A DNA stretch of 43,177 nt from Methylobacter sp. (GCF_004322395.1 NZ_SCTW01000010.1:1-43177), one strand, 5' to 3'; shown: positions 1 through 8,447, numbered from the stretch's first letter. Translations and numbers: made by a program. Notes: generated from the sequence alone by a model not told the origin.

Positions 1-224
1 AATTCTGGATGAAAGGAGGGTGACATTGATCATGCCATGCCCAATCACTGGGTTATCAAGTATTCAGCTTCGTTAGTTTTAGCGGCCAAAAAAAACAGGC
101 GAATGGCTGTTACCTGCACCAATAAAACCATTATTCCCGGCGAAGACACATTCTTGATGACAACCTTTCTACTCGGCTCATTGTTCAGACCACCTCCGTA
201 ACCGAATAATTTAGGATAAATCGA
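1..224. other. Upstream flank without a clear gene
   Basis: One plus-strand frame is open from the window edge and stops at a TAG near position 76, so it could be the last codons of an upstream gene, but about 24 residues are too few to identify. I see no RNA gene or strong terminator here. A weak purine-rich site (TAGGA, about 210-214) precedes the next gene. Confidence 0.3.
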
Positions 225-1796
225 ATGACAAAAATCGAGCAGATATTCGAATACGTACTAACCCATTACCGCGGAATATTCGCCACCATTTTCCTCCTGC
301 CCGTTTCAGCGGCCTATGGCGCCTATGCCGGCGTCCGCAACTGGATTTCTTTTCGCCTCAACAGTGCTCCCGCAAAACACGACGCCAGGGTTGAAGCGGT
401 GATCCGGCAAATCGAGGACTGGAAAATGCAAGGGGCGGAACAAAAACTTTGCACCGCAAGGTCAGGCTGGAAAACCATGAGCGAGCTGGTGCCTAAATAC
501 AAGCTTTCACACCGGAAGATCGATATCGGGATGTACGACATACTTGAAATCGACGAACATCGCGGAATTGTTCGGGTGGAGCCGCTGGCGACCATGGGCC
601 AGATTTCGCGCAGCCTGATATCCCGAGGTTGGACGCTGCCGGTGGTGCCGGAACTGGATAGTTTGACGGTGGGCGGTTTGATCATGGGATTCGGCGTGGA
701 AACCAGCAGCCACAAATATGGGCTGTTCCAGCACATTTGCGAAGCCTTCGAGATCGTGACGGCGGAAGGCAAGCTGCTGAAATGCACTCCTTCGGAAAAT
801 CCCGATCTTTTTTACCAGATTCCGTGGAGCCATGGCACTCTGGGCTTTCTGGTGGCTGCCGAATTGAAAGTCGTTCCAGTCAAAAAGTATATCCGTCTTA
901 GCTACCGGCCTGTCTATACCCTTGATAGTATGGTCAGCGTTTTCGAGCAAGCCAGCCGCGATACCGAACAAAACGATTTCGTCGAAGGACTGGTTTACGG
1001 CCGCGACCGGGCAGTCATTATGGTCGGCAATTTCGTCGATGCCGTAGGCCCGGACGGATCTTTGAACGCCATCGGGCGATGGTACAAGCCCTGGTTTTAC
1101 AAACATGTCCAAACCTACCTGGAGCGAAGAGAGAAGGGCGTCGAATATGTGCCGGTGCGGGATTATTATCACAGACATACCCGCAGTTATTTCTGGGCCA
1201 TGGAGGAAATCATTCCGTTCGGAAACCATCCGGTATTCAGGGCGTTGCTGGGCTGGGCCGTGCCTCCCCGGATCGAATTACTGAAATTCACGGAAACGCA
1301 AACCACCCAGCGGCTCAGGGAAAAATTTCATGTGATTCAGGACATGCTGATGCCGATCCGGTATCTGAAACAGTCTATTGAGTATTTCGACGCGCATTTT
1401 TGCTTATATCCGTTATGGCTTTCGCCGATGACGATCAAGGATAAAGGCGGCCGTTCGGGCTTTGTGCATCCTTTCAGGACTGAGGACGGCTCCGTGGACG
1501 AAATGTACGTGGATATCGGGGCCTACGGCACTCCGGGCAAGAAAGGCTTCGATAATGCCGTCGCCTTGCCGTTGCTGGAAAAATTTGTCATCGAACATCA
1601 GGGCTATCAAGCCTTGTATGCAAGAACCTTCATGAGCAGGGAAGATTTCAGGATGATGTTCGATCATGCCGGCTATGACCTGTTGCGGGAGCGGTTGCCG
1701 CATTGCCGGCAAGCCTTCGACGAGGTGTACGACAAGGTTTCCTCGAAAGGAAGGGTTTCACCGGTCGAGATGAGGAGATTGGAAAAAGCGGGGTGA
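225..1796 (+). CDS. dhcr24: Delta(24)-sterol reductase, DHCR24-like FAD oxidoreductase
   Basis: This 523-residue protein resembles eukaryotic DHCR24, which reduces the C-24 double bond of the sterol side chain using FAD and NADPH. From memory of the human protein the match is collinear. It has a hydrophobic N-terminal anchor at about residues 16-36, then the segment VRVEPLATMGQ (116-126), the FAD-binding stretch TVGGLIMGFG (148-157) followed by SSHKYGLFQH, and CTPSENPDLFYQIPWS (187-202) followed by GTLGF. The anchor suggests a membrane location, where sterol substrates sit. The length equals the family norm. It is separated from the rest of the sterol genes by the SLATT/DAC-like module and yceF, so it is probably transcribed on its own. 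Side-chain-saturated sterols are known from methanotrophs, which fits. A general FAD-linked oxidase is the alternative, but the family-specific segments make that unlikely. Confidence 0.92.
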   Translation: MTKIEQIFEYVLTHYRGIFATIFLLPVSAAYGAYAGVRNWISFRLNSAPAKHDARVEAVIRQIEDWKMQGAEQKLCTARSGWKTMSELVPKYKLSHRKIDIGMYDILEIDEHRGIVRVEPLATMGQISRSLISRGWTLPVVPELDSLTVGGLIMGFGVETSSHKYGLFQHICEAFEIVTAEGKLLKCTPSENPDLFYQIPWSHGTLGFLVAAELKVVPVKKYIRLSYRPVYTLDSMVSVFEQASRDTEQNDFVEGLVYGRDRAVIMVGNFVDAVGPDGSLNAIGRWYKPWFYKHVQTYLERREKGVEYVPVRDYYHRHTRSYFWAMEEIIPFGNHPVFRALLGWAVPPRIELLKFTETQTTQRLREKFHVIQDMLMPIRYLKQSIEYFDAHFCLYPLWLSPMTIKDKGGRSGFVHPFRTEDGSVDEMYVDIGAYGTPGKKGFDNAVALPLLEKFVIEHQGYQALYARTFMSREDFRMMFDHAGYDLLRERLPHCRQAFDEVYDKVSSKGRVSPVEMRRLEKAG

Positions 1797-2096
1797 GGAC
1801 CGTAACTTATATGTAAGAATCTGCACTCATCTGTCAGTTTCATGTTTTAGTTTGGATTTAACCTGGCAGCGATTGTCTCGGCTCGACGCTGTCCGGTCAA
1901 TATGACTTAATTTGCAAAGACAAGAAATGACAAATAAACTGTCATTCAAAATGTAGGTGCGATTAGCTTGTGTAAACGCACATTTCGAAGCCAACATTCC
2001 TTCGATTACTCTATCGTTAATTGGGGTTGCGAGTTCTGCGCGGGCTTCATGCTAGTTAATATGTAAAATTTAACCTCTAATATTTATTAATAAACT
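1797..2096. other. Intergenic, AT-rich, no gene seen
   Basis: About 300 bases between the sterol reductase and the SLATT gene. Base composition falls towards AT-rich at the right-hand side. I see no ORF with family features, no RNA gene and no clear terminator. It marks the left edge of a compositionally foreign segment. Confidence 0.4.
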
Positions 2097-2779
2097 ATGT
2101 CTTATGATATTTATTCTAAATGGCTTTTCAGCCTATACCCCATGGAGCGAAGTATTAATGATCCGGGTGAAAAATTACTTAACAGCATGAGAACTACAGC
2201 AAGATGTAGGTTTCATGCAGCGCAACGCTTGAAGAAACAGGGTGATTTTTCATTCTTTACAACAACAATTTTGTCCCTTGGGCTTATCCTTATACCTTTG
2301 ATACAAAATGCTGAGATAAAGCTAGCATATTCAGACAAAGCGTTAAACATGATGCAGATTTTCTTGCTGTATCAATTCTGGTTTACTCCACAATAAATTC
2401 AACAGCTAGGTATGATCTTAGAGCTCAAGTGTTAAGCGAGTGCGGAAATAAGCTGAAAGAATTAATAAGAGAATTAAGAACTGAATTAAAGCAAAAAAAT
2501 GGCGCCCAGTTAGCTTTAGAGGATTATCACAGAAAATACAATTACATTGTCACCGATTCAGAAAATCACGAGAGAATAGATTACGATTTTTGTGTGCTTG
2601 AGATGAATGATGACTATTCAATAACAGGCTTGGTGCGATTATATCGCTATATGGTCGCCTATATAAGGTATTGTTGGGCCTACATCGTTCCTGTATCGGT
2701 AATATTGACAGAAACTATAATTATCACAGACATGATAAATTTTACCTCCTTTTTTACTCCTTATCTTTCTAATCACTAG
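2097..2779 (+). pseudogene. SLATT-domain two-TM effector, frameshifted
   Basis: Two consecutive frames together encode one protein of about 226 residues. The N-terminal frame (2097-2396) has a short basic helix and a first membrane segment (FFTTTILSLGLILIPLI). The second membrane segment continues in the other frame: from about 2363 it reads LAVSILVYSTINSTARYD and runs on to 2779. The join lies in a T run (about 2358-2363), where one missing T explains the shift. The layout of two TM helices followed by a long charged helix (CGNKLKELIRELRTELKQ) is that of SLATT proteins, predicted pore-forming effectors of nucleotide-activated conflict systems. A third hydrophobic stretch lies near the C-terminus. 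The next gene, 60 bp downstream, is a DAC-like protein. A real pseudogene, a sequencing error or phase-variable slippage are all possible. GC is about 30% in places. Confidence 0.65.
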
Positions 2780-2839
2780 TTTTTTGATACGAATAAATAT
2801 GAGCTATAGGATATTTATTAAACTATTGTTAATTAGCGA

Positions 2840-4075
2840 ATGTTAGACCCGAAGTTCGCAGAACAAATTATCGATGCGTGGACGGTAGCCCAAACTCGAA
2901 ATGCTGTGGGGCTATCTGAACGAAAATTGCCGCCGTTTAATGTTATAAAAGAGTTCATTGATATTGCATTTCTTGCAACTTTGAGGGATGAAGAAGGACA
3001 ACAAGCTCGTTTCTCTGTCGCGTTGGTTTCAGAGGAAGAGCTTGCTAGCCCCCAAAATCCAAGAATGCTTACTCCAATACAATTAGAGTTATCGAGCGAC
3101 TTCTCAGCCGAAACCCTTGTGAAACTTGCGGGAGCGTTTGAGCCAGAATTGACCACAATTGTTGTAACATGGAAGGCAAATAAAAAAAGTTTTTCTTATT
3201 GGGGAATTATATTTCATGCGCCGGGCCTAAATAGATTTACTGAGATTCCTGTTGGAGTTGACGGTGGAGCAAACTTTCTCCCCGACTATTTTACTGTTAT
3301 ATCAAAAGGCAGAGCTGCACTAACCATTGCCAGAGGAAGGGCACAAGTTGGAATACTGCAAGCTGGATACTTTGTTGCAGCATCACCAACACCCTTTACA
3401 AGCTATTCTTTGGGTAAACATGTCCACGCAGTAATCCAGAGCGATCCACTATTCAGTACCTTTGGGAACCAATATTGGCTTTATGCTAGAGATGCAATTC
3501 AACAAATATTGTCCGAGGCTTCAATTCGGAGCCATGGTGGTTCAATTATATTTATCCCTTCAGACATACCACCAAATTCATGTCTATATAAGAGTAAATA
3601 TGTTGTGAATGGAATGTATGGACTTCAAGCGACACTCCAGAAATGTATTGAGGCAGAGGGGACGAATAGAGGCAATCAGATTGAAAGCCTACAAGCTAAT
3701 ATGTTGATGAGTATAGCCTATCGCAAAATTGCCAATGAAACTATTCAACGTATTGCAAAACTTTCTGCGATTGATGGGGCTCTTTTAATAACTTTTAGTT
3801 TTGAAGTAGTTGCTTTTGGTGCAACCCTCACTCCTCCACCATCAACTCTCTTGCCAGTTATCGGACCAGATGGATATGGTCATAGCCCCGCTAATTCAGT
3901 GTTTGAAATTAACCGTTATGGTACGCGCCATAGATCTGCGTTTGAATTTGTATCTGCACTCCCAGGCTCGATAGCTTTCGTTATATCGCAAGATGGACCA
4001 GTACGAGCATTTCGCCGTGAGAATGACACTACTGTTCACGTTTGGCCTGATTGTACTTCGTCAATGTTTGTATAA
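2840..4075 (+). CDS. DisA_N/DAC-like (diadenylate cyclase-type) protein with N-terminal sensor-like region
   Basis: A 411-residue soluble protein. The C-terminal third has the layout of a diadenylate cyclase (DisA_N) domain: IDGALLI (311-317), a beta-rich spacer, then RYGTRHRSA (359-367) and VISQDG (381-386). These correspond to the DGA, GTRHRAA and VSEE blocks that bind and condense ATP into c-di-AMP. DGA and RHR are intact, while the usual SEE is SQD. The N-terminal 250 residues are not a family I can name with certainty; DAC-like proteins with N-terminal sensor domains are known from surveys of nucleotide-based conflict systems. The gene follows the SLATT effector in the same orientation, which suggests that the protein makes or senses a nucleotide that gates the effector. 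That link is inference. Gammaproteobacteria normally lack c-di-AMP signalling. Its base composition, clearly poorer in GC than the sterol genes, suggests transfer. Confidence 0.7.
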   Translation: MLDPKFAEQIIDAWTVAQTRNAVGLSERKLPPFNVIKEFIDIAFLATLRDEEGQQARFSVALVSEEELASPQNPRMLTPIQLELSSDFSAETLVKLAGAFEPELTTIVVTWKANKKSFSYWGIIFHAPGLNRFTEIPVGVDGGANFLPDYFTVISKGRAALTIARGRAQVGILQAGYFVAASPTPFTSYSLGKHVHAVIQSDPLFSTFGNQYWLYARDAIQQILSEASIRSHGGSIIFIPSDIPPNSCLYKSKYVVNGMYGLQATLQKCIEAEGTNRGNQIESLQANMLMSIAYRKIANETIQRIAKLSAIDGALLITFSFEVVAFGATLTPPPSTLLPVIGPDGYGHSPANSVFEINRYGTRHRSAFEFVSALPGSIAFVISQDGPVRAFRRENDTTVHVWPDCTSSMFV

Positions 4076-4107
4076 GCTGCGCCAGATTTGTTTCACTAAC
4101 GCTGTAA

Positions 4108-4131
4108 GGCGGATTCGCGTAGCAATCCGCC
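4108..4131. repeat. REP-like inverted repeat (GGCGGATT arms)
   Basis: Perfect 8-base arms GGCGGATT and AATCCGCC are separated by 8 bases. The hairpin lies about 30 bases after the DAC-like stop codon. It has no T tract, so it looks more like a repetitive extragenic palindrome than an intrinsic terminator, though it may still stabilise the 3' end of the transcript. Confidence 0.6.
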
Positions 4132-4233
4132 ATGAAAAGTACTTTGAACCTGATTCTCGCCCGGATTGTTCCAATCGGCATTTTTTATGTCCAATCGATC
4201 GGATATTCTGCGTCGCCTAAAGCGCCTACTGTT

Positions 4234-4258
4234 GGCGGTTTGCTAGCGCGAAACCGCC
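4234..4258. repeat. REP-like inverted repeat (GGCGGTTT arms)
   Basis: Arms GGCGGTTT and AAACCGCC flank a 9-base loop. The design (GGCGG at the base of the stem) matches the hairpin at 4108-4131, so the two look like copies of one extragenic palindrome family. The rest of 4076-4387 holds no gene that I can support. Confidence 0.55.
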
Positions 4259-4387
4259 CTACGATCTACCGCTTTTGGCCGATCCAAGACGATAGGACTT
4301 ATTCAACAAGTATAAGTCGAGCTTGAAGCTTATTTCTGAAATGCCGGATTGGGCTCAGATTTCTATAATTTTTAGATACTTATCATT

Positions 4388-4975
4388 ATGACTACTGCCA
4401 TTAAATTGGTCCTCGCATCGGGTTCGCCGTACCGCCGCGAATTATTGAAAAAACTCTGTCTTACTTTTGATACGGCTAACCCGGATATCGATGAGACGCC
4501 GCTGCCCGATGAAGCGCCAATGCAGACCGCAATGCGTTTATCGCTGCAAAAGGCGGCAGCGCTGGCGCCTAAATTTCCGCAACACCTGATTATCGGCTCG
4601 GATCAAGTGGCGATGCTGGAAGACAAACCGCTAACCAAACCCTGCTCCCGCGAAAACACTATTGCGCAATTGGCGGCTGCCTCGGGTAAAACGGTGCACT
4701 TTTATACCGGCGTCTGTGTTTACGACAGTCGTAACGGGCAACATCGAGTCGACTGTGATCATTGCGCCGTAACGTTTAGAGTGTTATCGCGAGAGCAAAT
4801 CGAGCACTATGTCGATCTTGACGAGCCTTTTAACTGCGCGGGCGGATTTAAAGCGGAAAGCTTAGGTATTGCATTGTTTGAGCGAATCGAGGGTGACGAT
4901 CCGAATACGTTGATAGGTTTACCGTTGATCAAGCTGATCAGATTACTGGAAGCCTTCGGAGTCAAGGTGATTTAA
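4388..4975 (+). CDS. yceF: Maf-family nucleotide pyrophosphatase, YceF type
   Basis: A 195-residue Maf-like house-cleaning enzyme expected to hydrolyse non-canonical nucleotides; the YceF subgroup prefers 7-methyl-GTP. The family signatures are all visible: LASGSPYRRELL at the N-terminus, DIDETP, IIGSDQVAMLE, TGVCVY and the C-terminal DPNTLIGLPLI. The text follows E. coli YceF from end to end, including FNCAGGFKAE. The length is normal. It is a single gene on the plus strand between the DAC-like gene and the sterol genes and has no obvious functional link to either, so it probably represents ancestral backbone. No strong Shine-Dalgarno site is visible before the ATG. Maf proper (dTTP/UTP pyrophosphatase) is the alternative, but the sequence is closer to YceF. 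Confidence 0.9.
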   Translation: MTTAIKLVLASGSPYRRELLKKLCLTFDTANPDIDETPLPDEAPMQTAMRLSLQKAAALAPKFPQHLIIGSDQVAMLEDKPLTKPCSRENTIAQLAAASGKTVHFYTGVCVYDSRNGQHRVDCDHCAVTFRVLSREQIEHYVDLDEPFNCAGGFKAESLGIALFERIEGDDPNTLIGLPLIKLIRLLEAFGVKVI

Positions 4976-5482
4976 CTTCGACTCCAACGCGATAAGGTGC
5001 GCTAACTATAGGATGCTCTCGTCATTCCGATAGTTCTTGATTTGGCGTTAGGCGAGAAACGCGCCGATAGGCAGACCTTCCAGGTTTTTAAAACCTGGAA
5101 GGTCTAACCGTGGAGTATGCGAATGAATGCCGGCTATAGCGCTGTCCGCGACAAACCTACAGCAGGTATTTTTTCGTGCCTTTTGTGCTTTTCGTGGACA
5201 ATGCGTAACATCAATTATTTAAAAAATAATGTCAGAATAAGTCCGAACTTGATTTCGCTAAGTCAGATCAGATTTTTACAGCTTATATTCGCTCAAACCT
5301 CTCGCTGGCAGCATGGTTTTTCCTGCGCTGCCTGGAGTGTTAAAAGAGAATTTTTTCATGATTGATTGAATATAAATTTAATGAGGTTTATTGTTGAGTT
5401 CGAATGCTAACGCTTTCCGAGGAAATAGGAATTTATAGCGTCAGCGTTATCTAATGCACAAATACATCAGATGGAGCGAGCT
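4976..5482. other. Intergenic before cyp51, repeat-bearing
   Basis: About 500 bases without a supported gene. It holds a long perfect palindrome (separate entry) and, near 5170-5205, a stretch built of TTCGTG/TTTTCGTGG units resembling the one between dnaK and dnaJ. An 82-codon open frame here overlaps these repeats and has no protein-like features. The cyp51 promoter should lie in the AT-rich right part, but I cannot point to convincing boxes. Confidence 0.4.
5073..5105. repeat. 33-bp perfect palindromic repeat
   Basis: Two perfect 16-base arms (AGACCTTCCAGGTTTT and its reverse complement) flank a single central T. There is no coding sequence around it. The A/T-rich centre and absence of a T tail argue for a dispersed palindromic element rather than a terminator. 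Confidence 0.8.
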
Positions 5483-7114
5483 ATGGTTGCAATTAATACC
5501 CAAAAAAACGTTTTGTCCGGCAAAGAGCCTCCTAAAATGCCCGGCGCATTGCCTCTTCTAGGGCACATGCTTGAATTCGGCAAAAATCCTTTCGACTACA
5601 TGATGAGACTCAGGAATAAACTGGGAGAAATCGGTGAATTCCGCATGTTTCATCAAAAAATGGTGCTGATGACCGGCCCTGAAGCAAATGAAGCTTTTTT
5701 TCGCGCGCCCGACGCTCAGCTGGACCAAAGCCAGGCGTATAAAATCATGACGCCTATTTTTGGCAAGGGCGTGGTTTTTGACGCGCCGCCGCATAAAAAA
5801 GACCAGCAGCTTAAGATGCTGATGCCGGTATTGCGCGATAAACCGATGCGCGGCTATGCCCAAGTGATCGTCCGGGAAGTCGAGCAAATGATTGCCGATT
5901 GGGGCGATAGCGGTGAAATTGATTTGCTTGAGTTTATGAAGGAACTCACCATTTACACTTCCAGCCACTGCCTGCTTGGCGATGAGTTCCGTTACGAACT
6001 GAATGAAGAGTTTGCGAAAATCTATCACGATCTTGAAAAAGGCGTAAATCCGCTGGCCTTTGTTTTTCCCTATTTGCCGTTACCTGTATTTCGCCGCCGT
6101 GATAAAGCGCGCGCAAGACTTCAGGAACTAGTCACCGGCATCATTGCCAAAAGAGCACAGAAACCGGAAAAAAGCGAAGATGCGTTTCAATTACTCATTG
6201 ATGCCCGCTATGACGACGGCAGCCGCTTATCCGCTCATGAAATAACCGGCATGCTAATCGGCACCATCTTCGCAGGGCATCATACAACAGCAGGGACAGC
6301 CGCCTGGACCTTGCTGGAATTGGCGCGCCGGCCTGAACAGTTGGCGCAGGTACTGAATGAACTGGATGCGCACTTCGGTGCCGATGGCGAAGTGACTTTT
6401 CAATCTTTACGGGAAATTCCGGCACTGGAAAATGTCATTAAGGAAGTGCTGCGCTTGCATCCGCCGTTGATATTCTTAATTCGCAAGGTGATGCAAGACT
6501 TTCAGTTTAAAGATTACACGGTCAAAGCCGGAAAATACGTTTGCGCCTCGCCACGCGTATCGCATCGCATTGCGGATGTTTTTCCGGACCCGGAAAAGTT
6601 CGATCCCGATCGTTACTCGGAAACCCGCCAGGAAGATGCCGCGCCTTTTAGTTGGATTGCCTTCGGCGGCGGTAAACACAAATGCAGCGGCAATGCTTTT
6701 GCGATGCTGCAACTCAAAGCCATTTTCAGCATTTTGCTGCGCCGATATACCTTTGAACTGATCGATAACAAGGATACTTATCAGGATGACTTCACTCAAA
6801 TGGTCGTGCAACCGCTATCGCCTTGCCGTGTTCGATACAAAAAACGCTCGCTCATTAAAGAAGCTGCTGTCTGGTCAACGACAGACATCGTCCAGGAAAG
6901 AGTGCAATCAGGTCCGCACTTTCAAATAACAATCGACAGAGAGCTATGCCAAGGCCATGCAACCTGCATGACTGAAGCGCCTGAACTTTTTCAGGTAGAC
7001 GATGCAGGGAATGTAACCGTCTTGCAAGAGAACCCGCCGCTGGAGTTGCTGAAAAAAGCGCAACAAGCCGAAAAATACTGCCCGGCCAAGGCGATTAAAA
7101 TTAAATCCAACTAG
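5483..7114 (+). CDS. cyp51: Sterol 14-alpha-demethylase P450 fused to ferredoxin (CYP51-Fdx)
   Basis: The enzyme removes the C-14 methyl group of lanosterol in three monooxygenase steps. Numbered from an upstream ATG at 5471, the P450 part shows the I-helix AGHHTT (268-273), ExxR (E325, R328) and the heme loop FGGGKHKC with Cys405. A linker of about 70 residues then leads to a ferredoxin with Cys493, Cys499 and a CP pair at 537-538, typical of a small 3Fe-4S P450 redox partner. Such a CYP51-ferredoxin fusion is known from Methylococcus capsulatus. I place the start at ATG 5483 because GGAG at 5473-5476 sits 6 bases before it; ATG 5471 would overlap that site. The protein is then 543 residues. 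It is the first gene of the sterol run, separated from the next by a 645-base repeat region, so it may have its own transcript. Confidence 0.95.
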   Translation: MVAINTQKNVLSGKEPPKMPGALPLLGHMLEFGKNPFDYMMRLRNKLGEIGEFRMFHQKMVLMTGPEANEAFFRAPDAQLDQSQAYKIMTPIFGKGVVFDAPPHKKDQQLKMLMPVLRDKPMRGYAQVIVREVEQMIADWGDSGEIDLLEFMKELTIYTSSHCLLGDEFRYELNEEFAKIYHDLEKGVNPLAFVFPYLPLPVFRRRDKARARLQELVTGIIAKRAQKPEKSEDAFQLLIDARYDDGSRLSAHEITGMLIGTIFAGHHTTAGTAAWTLLELARRPEQLAQVLNELDAHFGADGEVTFQSLREIPALENVIKEVLRLHPPLIFLIRKVMQDFQFKDYTVKAGKYVCASPRVSHRIADVFPDPEKFDPDRYSETRQEDAAPFSWIAFGGGKHKCSGNAFAMLQLKAIFSILLRRYTFELIDNKDTYQDDFTQMVVQPLSPCRVRYKKRSLIKEAAVWSTTDIVQERVQSGPHFQITIDRELCQGHATCMTEAPELFQVDDAGNVTVLQENPPLELLKKAQQAEKYCPAKAIKIKSN

Positions 7115-7759
7115 AGCAATTATCAGTTATTTAAGATCAATCATATAGTTAAACAATAGCTGTTGAGCAGTAGTAATTTGCTAGGGTACGGATTGTGTCC
7201 CGTTTGCCGCGCCGAGCACCGGAGCTTTCGCCGGGATAATGCCCGTTAGGGGCGCGGCAGGAAGCCGCTCGTTGCCAGAGGGCCAAGGATGGCCCTTCTG
7301 GCAGCCCCCGGTGAAAGCGAGGAGCGCACGATTCAAGCGGGCAACGGGTCGCCTTTTCTTTGGTTACTTTCTTTTGGCGAAGCAAAAGAAAGTAACTCGC
7401 CTTCGGGTGCGAGGAACCCGATTCAAATAAGCGTCGCGGCAGCGACACCTCAATAACAACGTAGCGTATAAAGGCGGGAAGCTGGAGCTTCCGACACTGA
7501 ATTCCCAAGCTGGAGCTTGGGAACTAGCGAAATCACTATTTTTGGCCGTCAAGCCGTTCGTGCTGAGTCCTTCGATAAACTCAGGAGAGCCCTGTCGAAG
7601 CCTGTCATGAGCTTGTCGAATGGCATGATCGGCTTGACGCGGTAGGCCGAAATTTTTCCGCCCACCCTTCGACAAGCTCAGGGCGAACGGAAAAATTTTA
7701 TTCGATCCATGTGAGGAGTTATTTCTAACCAAATCCCTAACACACAAAAGAGGCAAATA
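7115..7759. repeat. Repeat-rich intergenic mosaic between cyp51 and the NTF2-like gene
   Basis: This stretch is a patchwork of palindromes. A hairpin built on AGGGCCA and TGGCCCT lies near 7282-7299. An inverted repeat with perfect 14-base arms (GTTACTTTCTTTTG and its complement) spans 7363-7396. GGAAGCT-GG-AGCTTCC lies at 7477-7492, and TTCCCAAGCT-GG-AGCTTGGGAA at 7502-7523. Several CCTTCGA...CTCAGG units lie between 7569 and 7685. Small open frames on both strands here follow the repeats and are not protein-like. I recognise these motifs as dispersed extragenic repeats; copy number in the genome cannot be judged from this window. Confidence 0.7.
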
Positions 7760-8362
7760 ATGACTACATATCCCAGAGCAGAACTTGAAGAAATGGTTGA
7801 ACGTTGGTTGCAGGCGAATCGTGACGCTGAAAAAGCAGGCAACTGGCCTAAATATTTGGGCGCGATGTATACCGACGACGCAGAATATCGCTGGAATATC
7901 GGGCCTAATGAAGAGTTTGTCGCGCGCAGCCGCAAACAAATAGAAGAATGGGCTTTAGGTGTGCAAATGGAAGGCTTTGAAGAGTGGCGCTATCCGTACC
8001 ACCGCATATTAATCGATGAAAAACAGGGCGAAGTGATTGGCCTCTGGCGACAGGTGTCGCCTGCGCTGCGGGAAGACGGCACGCATTATGAAGTCGCAGG
8101 CATAGGCGGTTCCTGGTTTCGCTATGGCGGCAATTACAAATGGGAATGGCAACGGGATTTTTTTGATTTAGGCAATGTGAAAGCCTTGTTTTTCGAATTA
8201 GCCGCTGACGGTAAGCTCGATCCGGCCGTGAAAAGAAAAATAGGTAAATTGGCCAAAGGGCAATTGCTGCCAGGCCATGAGCGTTTGCGCACCCCCCCCG
8301 GTTTATTGAAAAAAATGAAAGGCTTCCTAGTAATGTTACGTATTGCTCTGCTTAATAAATAA
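7760..8362 (+). CDS. NTF2/SnoaL-like protein in the sterol cluster
   Basis: A 200-residue soluble protein. The first 140 residues have the look of an NTF2/SnoaL-like fold: an N-terminal helix (ELEEMVERWLQANRDAEKAG), then WPKYLGAMYTDDAEYRWNIGP and alternating beta strands rich in Trp and Tyr (EEWRYPYHRILID, VIGLWRQVSPAL, GSWFRYGGNYKWEWQRDFFD). The C-terminal 60 residues are basic and may be helical. The fold builds a deep hydrophobic pocket used by ketosteroid isomerases, hydratases and binding proteins, so a role on a sterol intermediate is plausible, but no catalytic residues can be assigned. A good AGAGG site precedes the ATG. It lies 85 bases upstream of the oxidosqualene cyclase start in the same orientation, which supports co-expression. 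Function is unknown. Confidence 0.75.
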   Translation: MTTYPRAELEEMVERWLQANRDAEKAGNWPKYLGAMYTDDAEYRWNIGPNEEFVARSRKQIEEWALGVQMEGFEEWRYPYHRILIDEKQGEVIGLWRQVSPALREDGTHYEVAGIGGSWFRYGGNYKWEWQRDFFDLGNVKALFFELAADGKLDPAVKRKIGKLAKGQLLPGHERLRTPPGLLKKMKGFLVMLRIALLNK

Positions 8363-8447
8363 ATTAAAAATATCGTTGCCATTCATCCATCCATTCAAGC
8401 ATGGCATCTGGCGTTTAACCAAGATAATAGTCAATACACAGGAACCT

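Noticed and set aside
2345-2445. Programmed frameshifting in the SLATT gene
   Set aside because: No clear slippery heptamer or downstream pseudoknot was seen; a one-base loss is simpler.
5117-5365. 82-codon plus-strand open frame
   Set aside because: It overlaps TTCGTG-type repeats, has no ribosome site and no protein-like pattern.
7149-7939. Several open frames on both strands between cyp51 and the NTF2-like gene
   Set aside because: They follow palindromic repeats and the antisense of the NTF2-like gene; composition and lack of family features mark them as shadows.
8343-8447. N-terminal extension of the oxidosqualene cyclase frame
   Set aside because: It overlaps the end of the NTF2-like gene, and ATG 8448 has the better ribosome site and family-like start.
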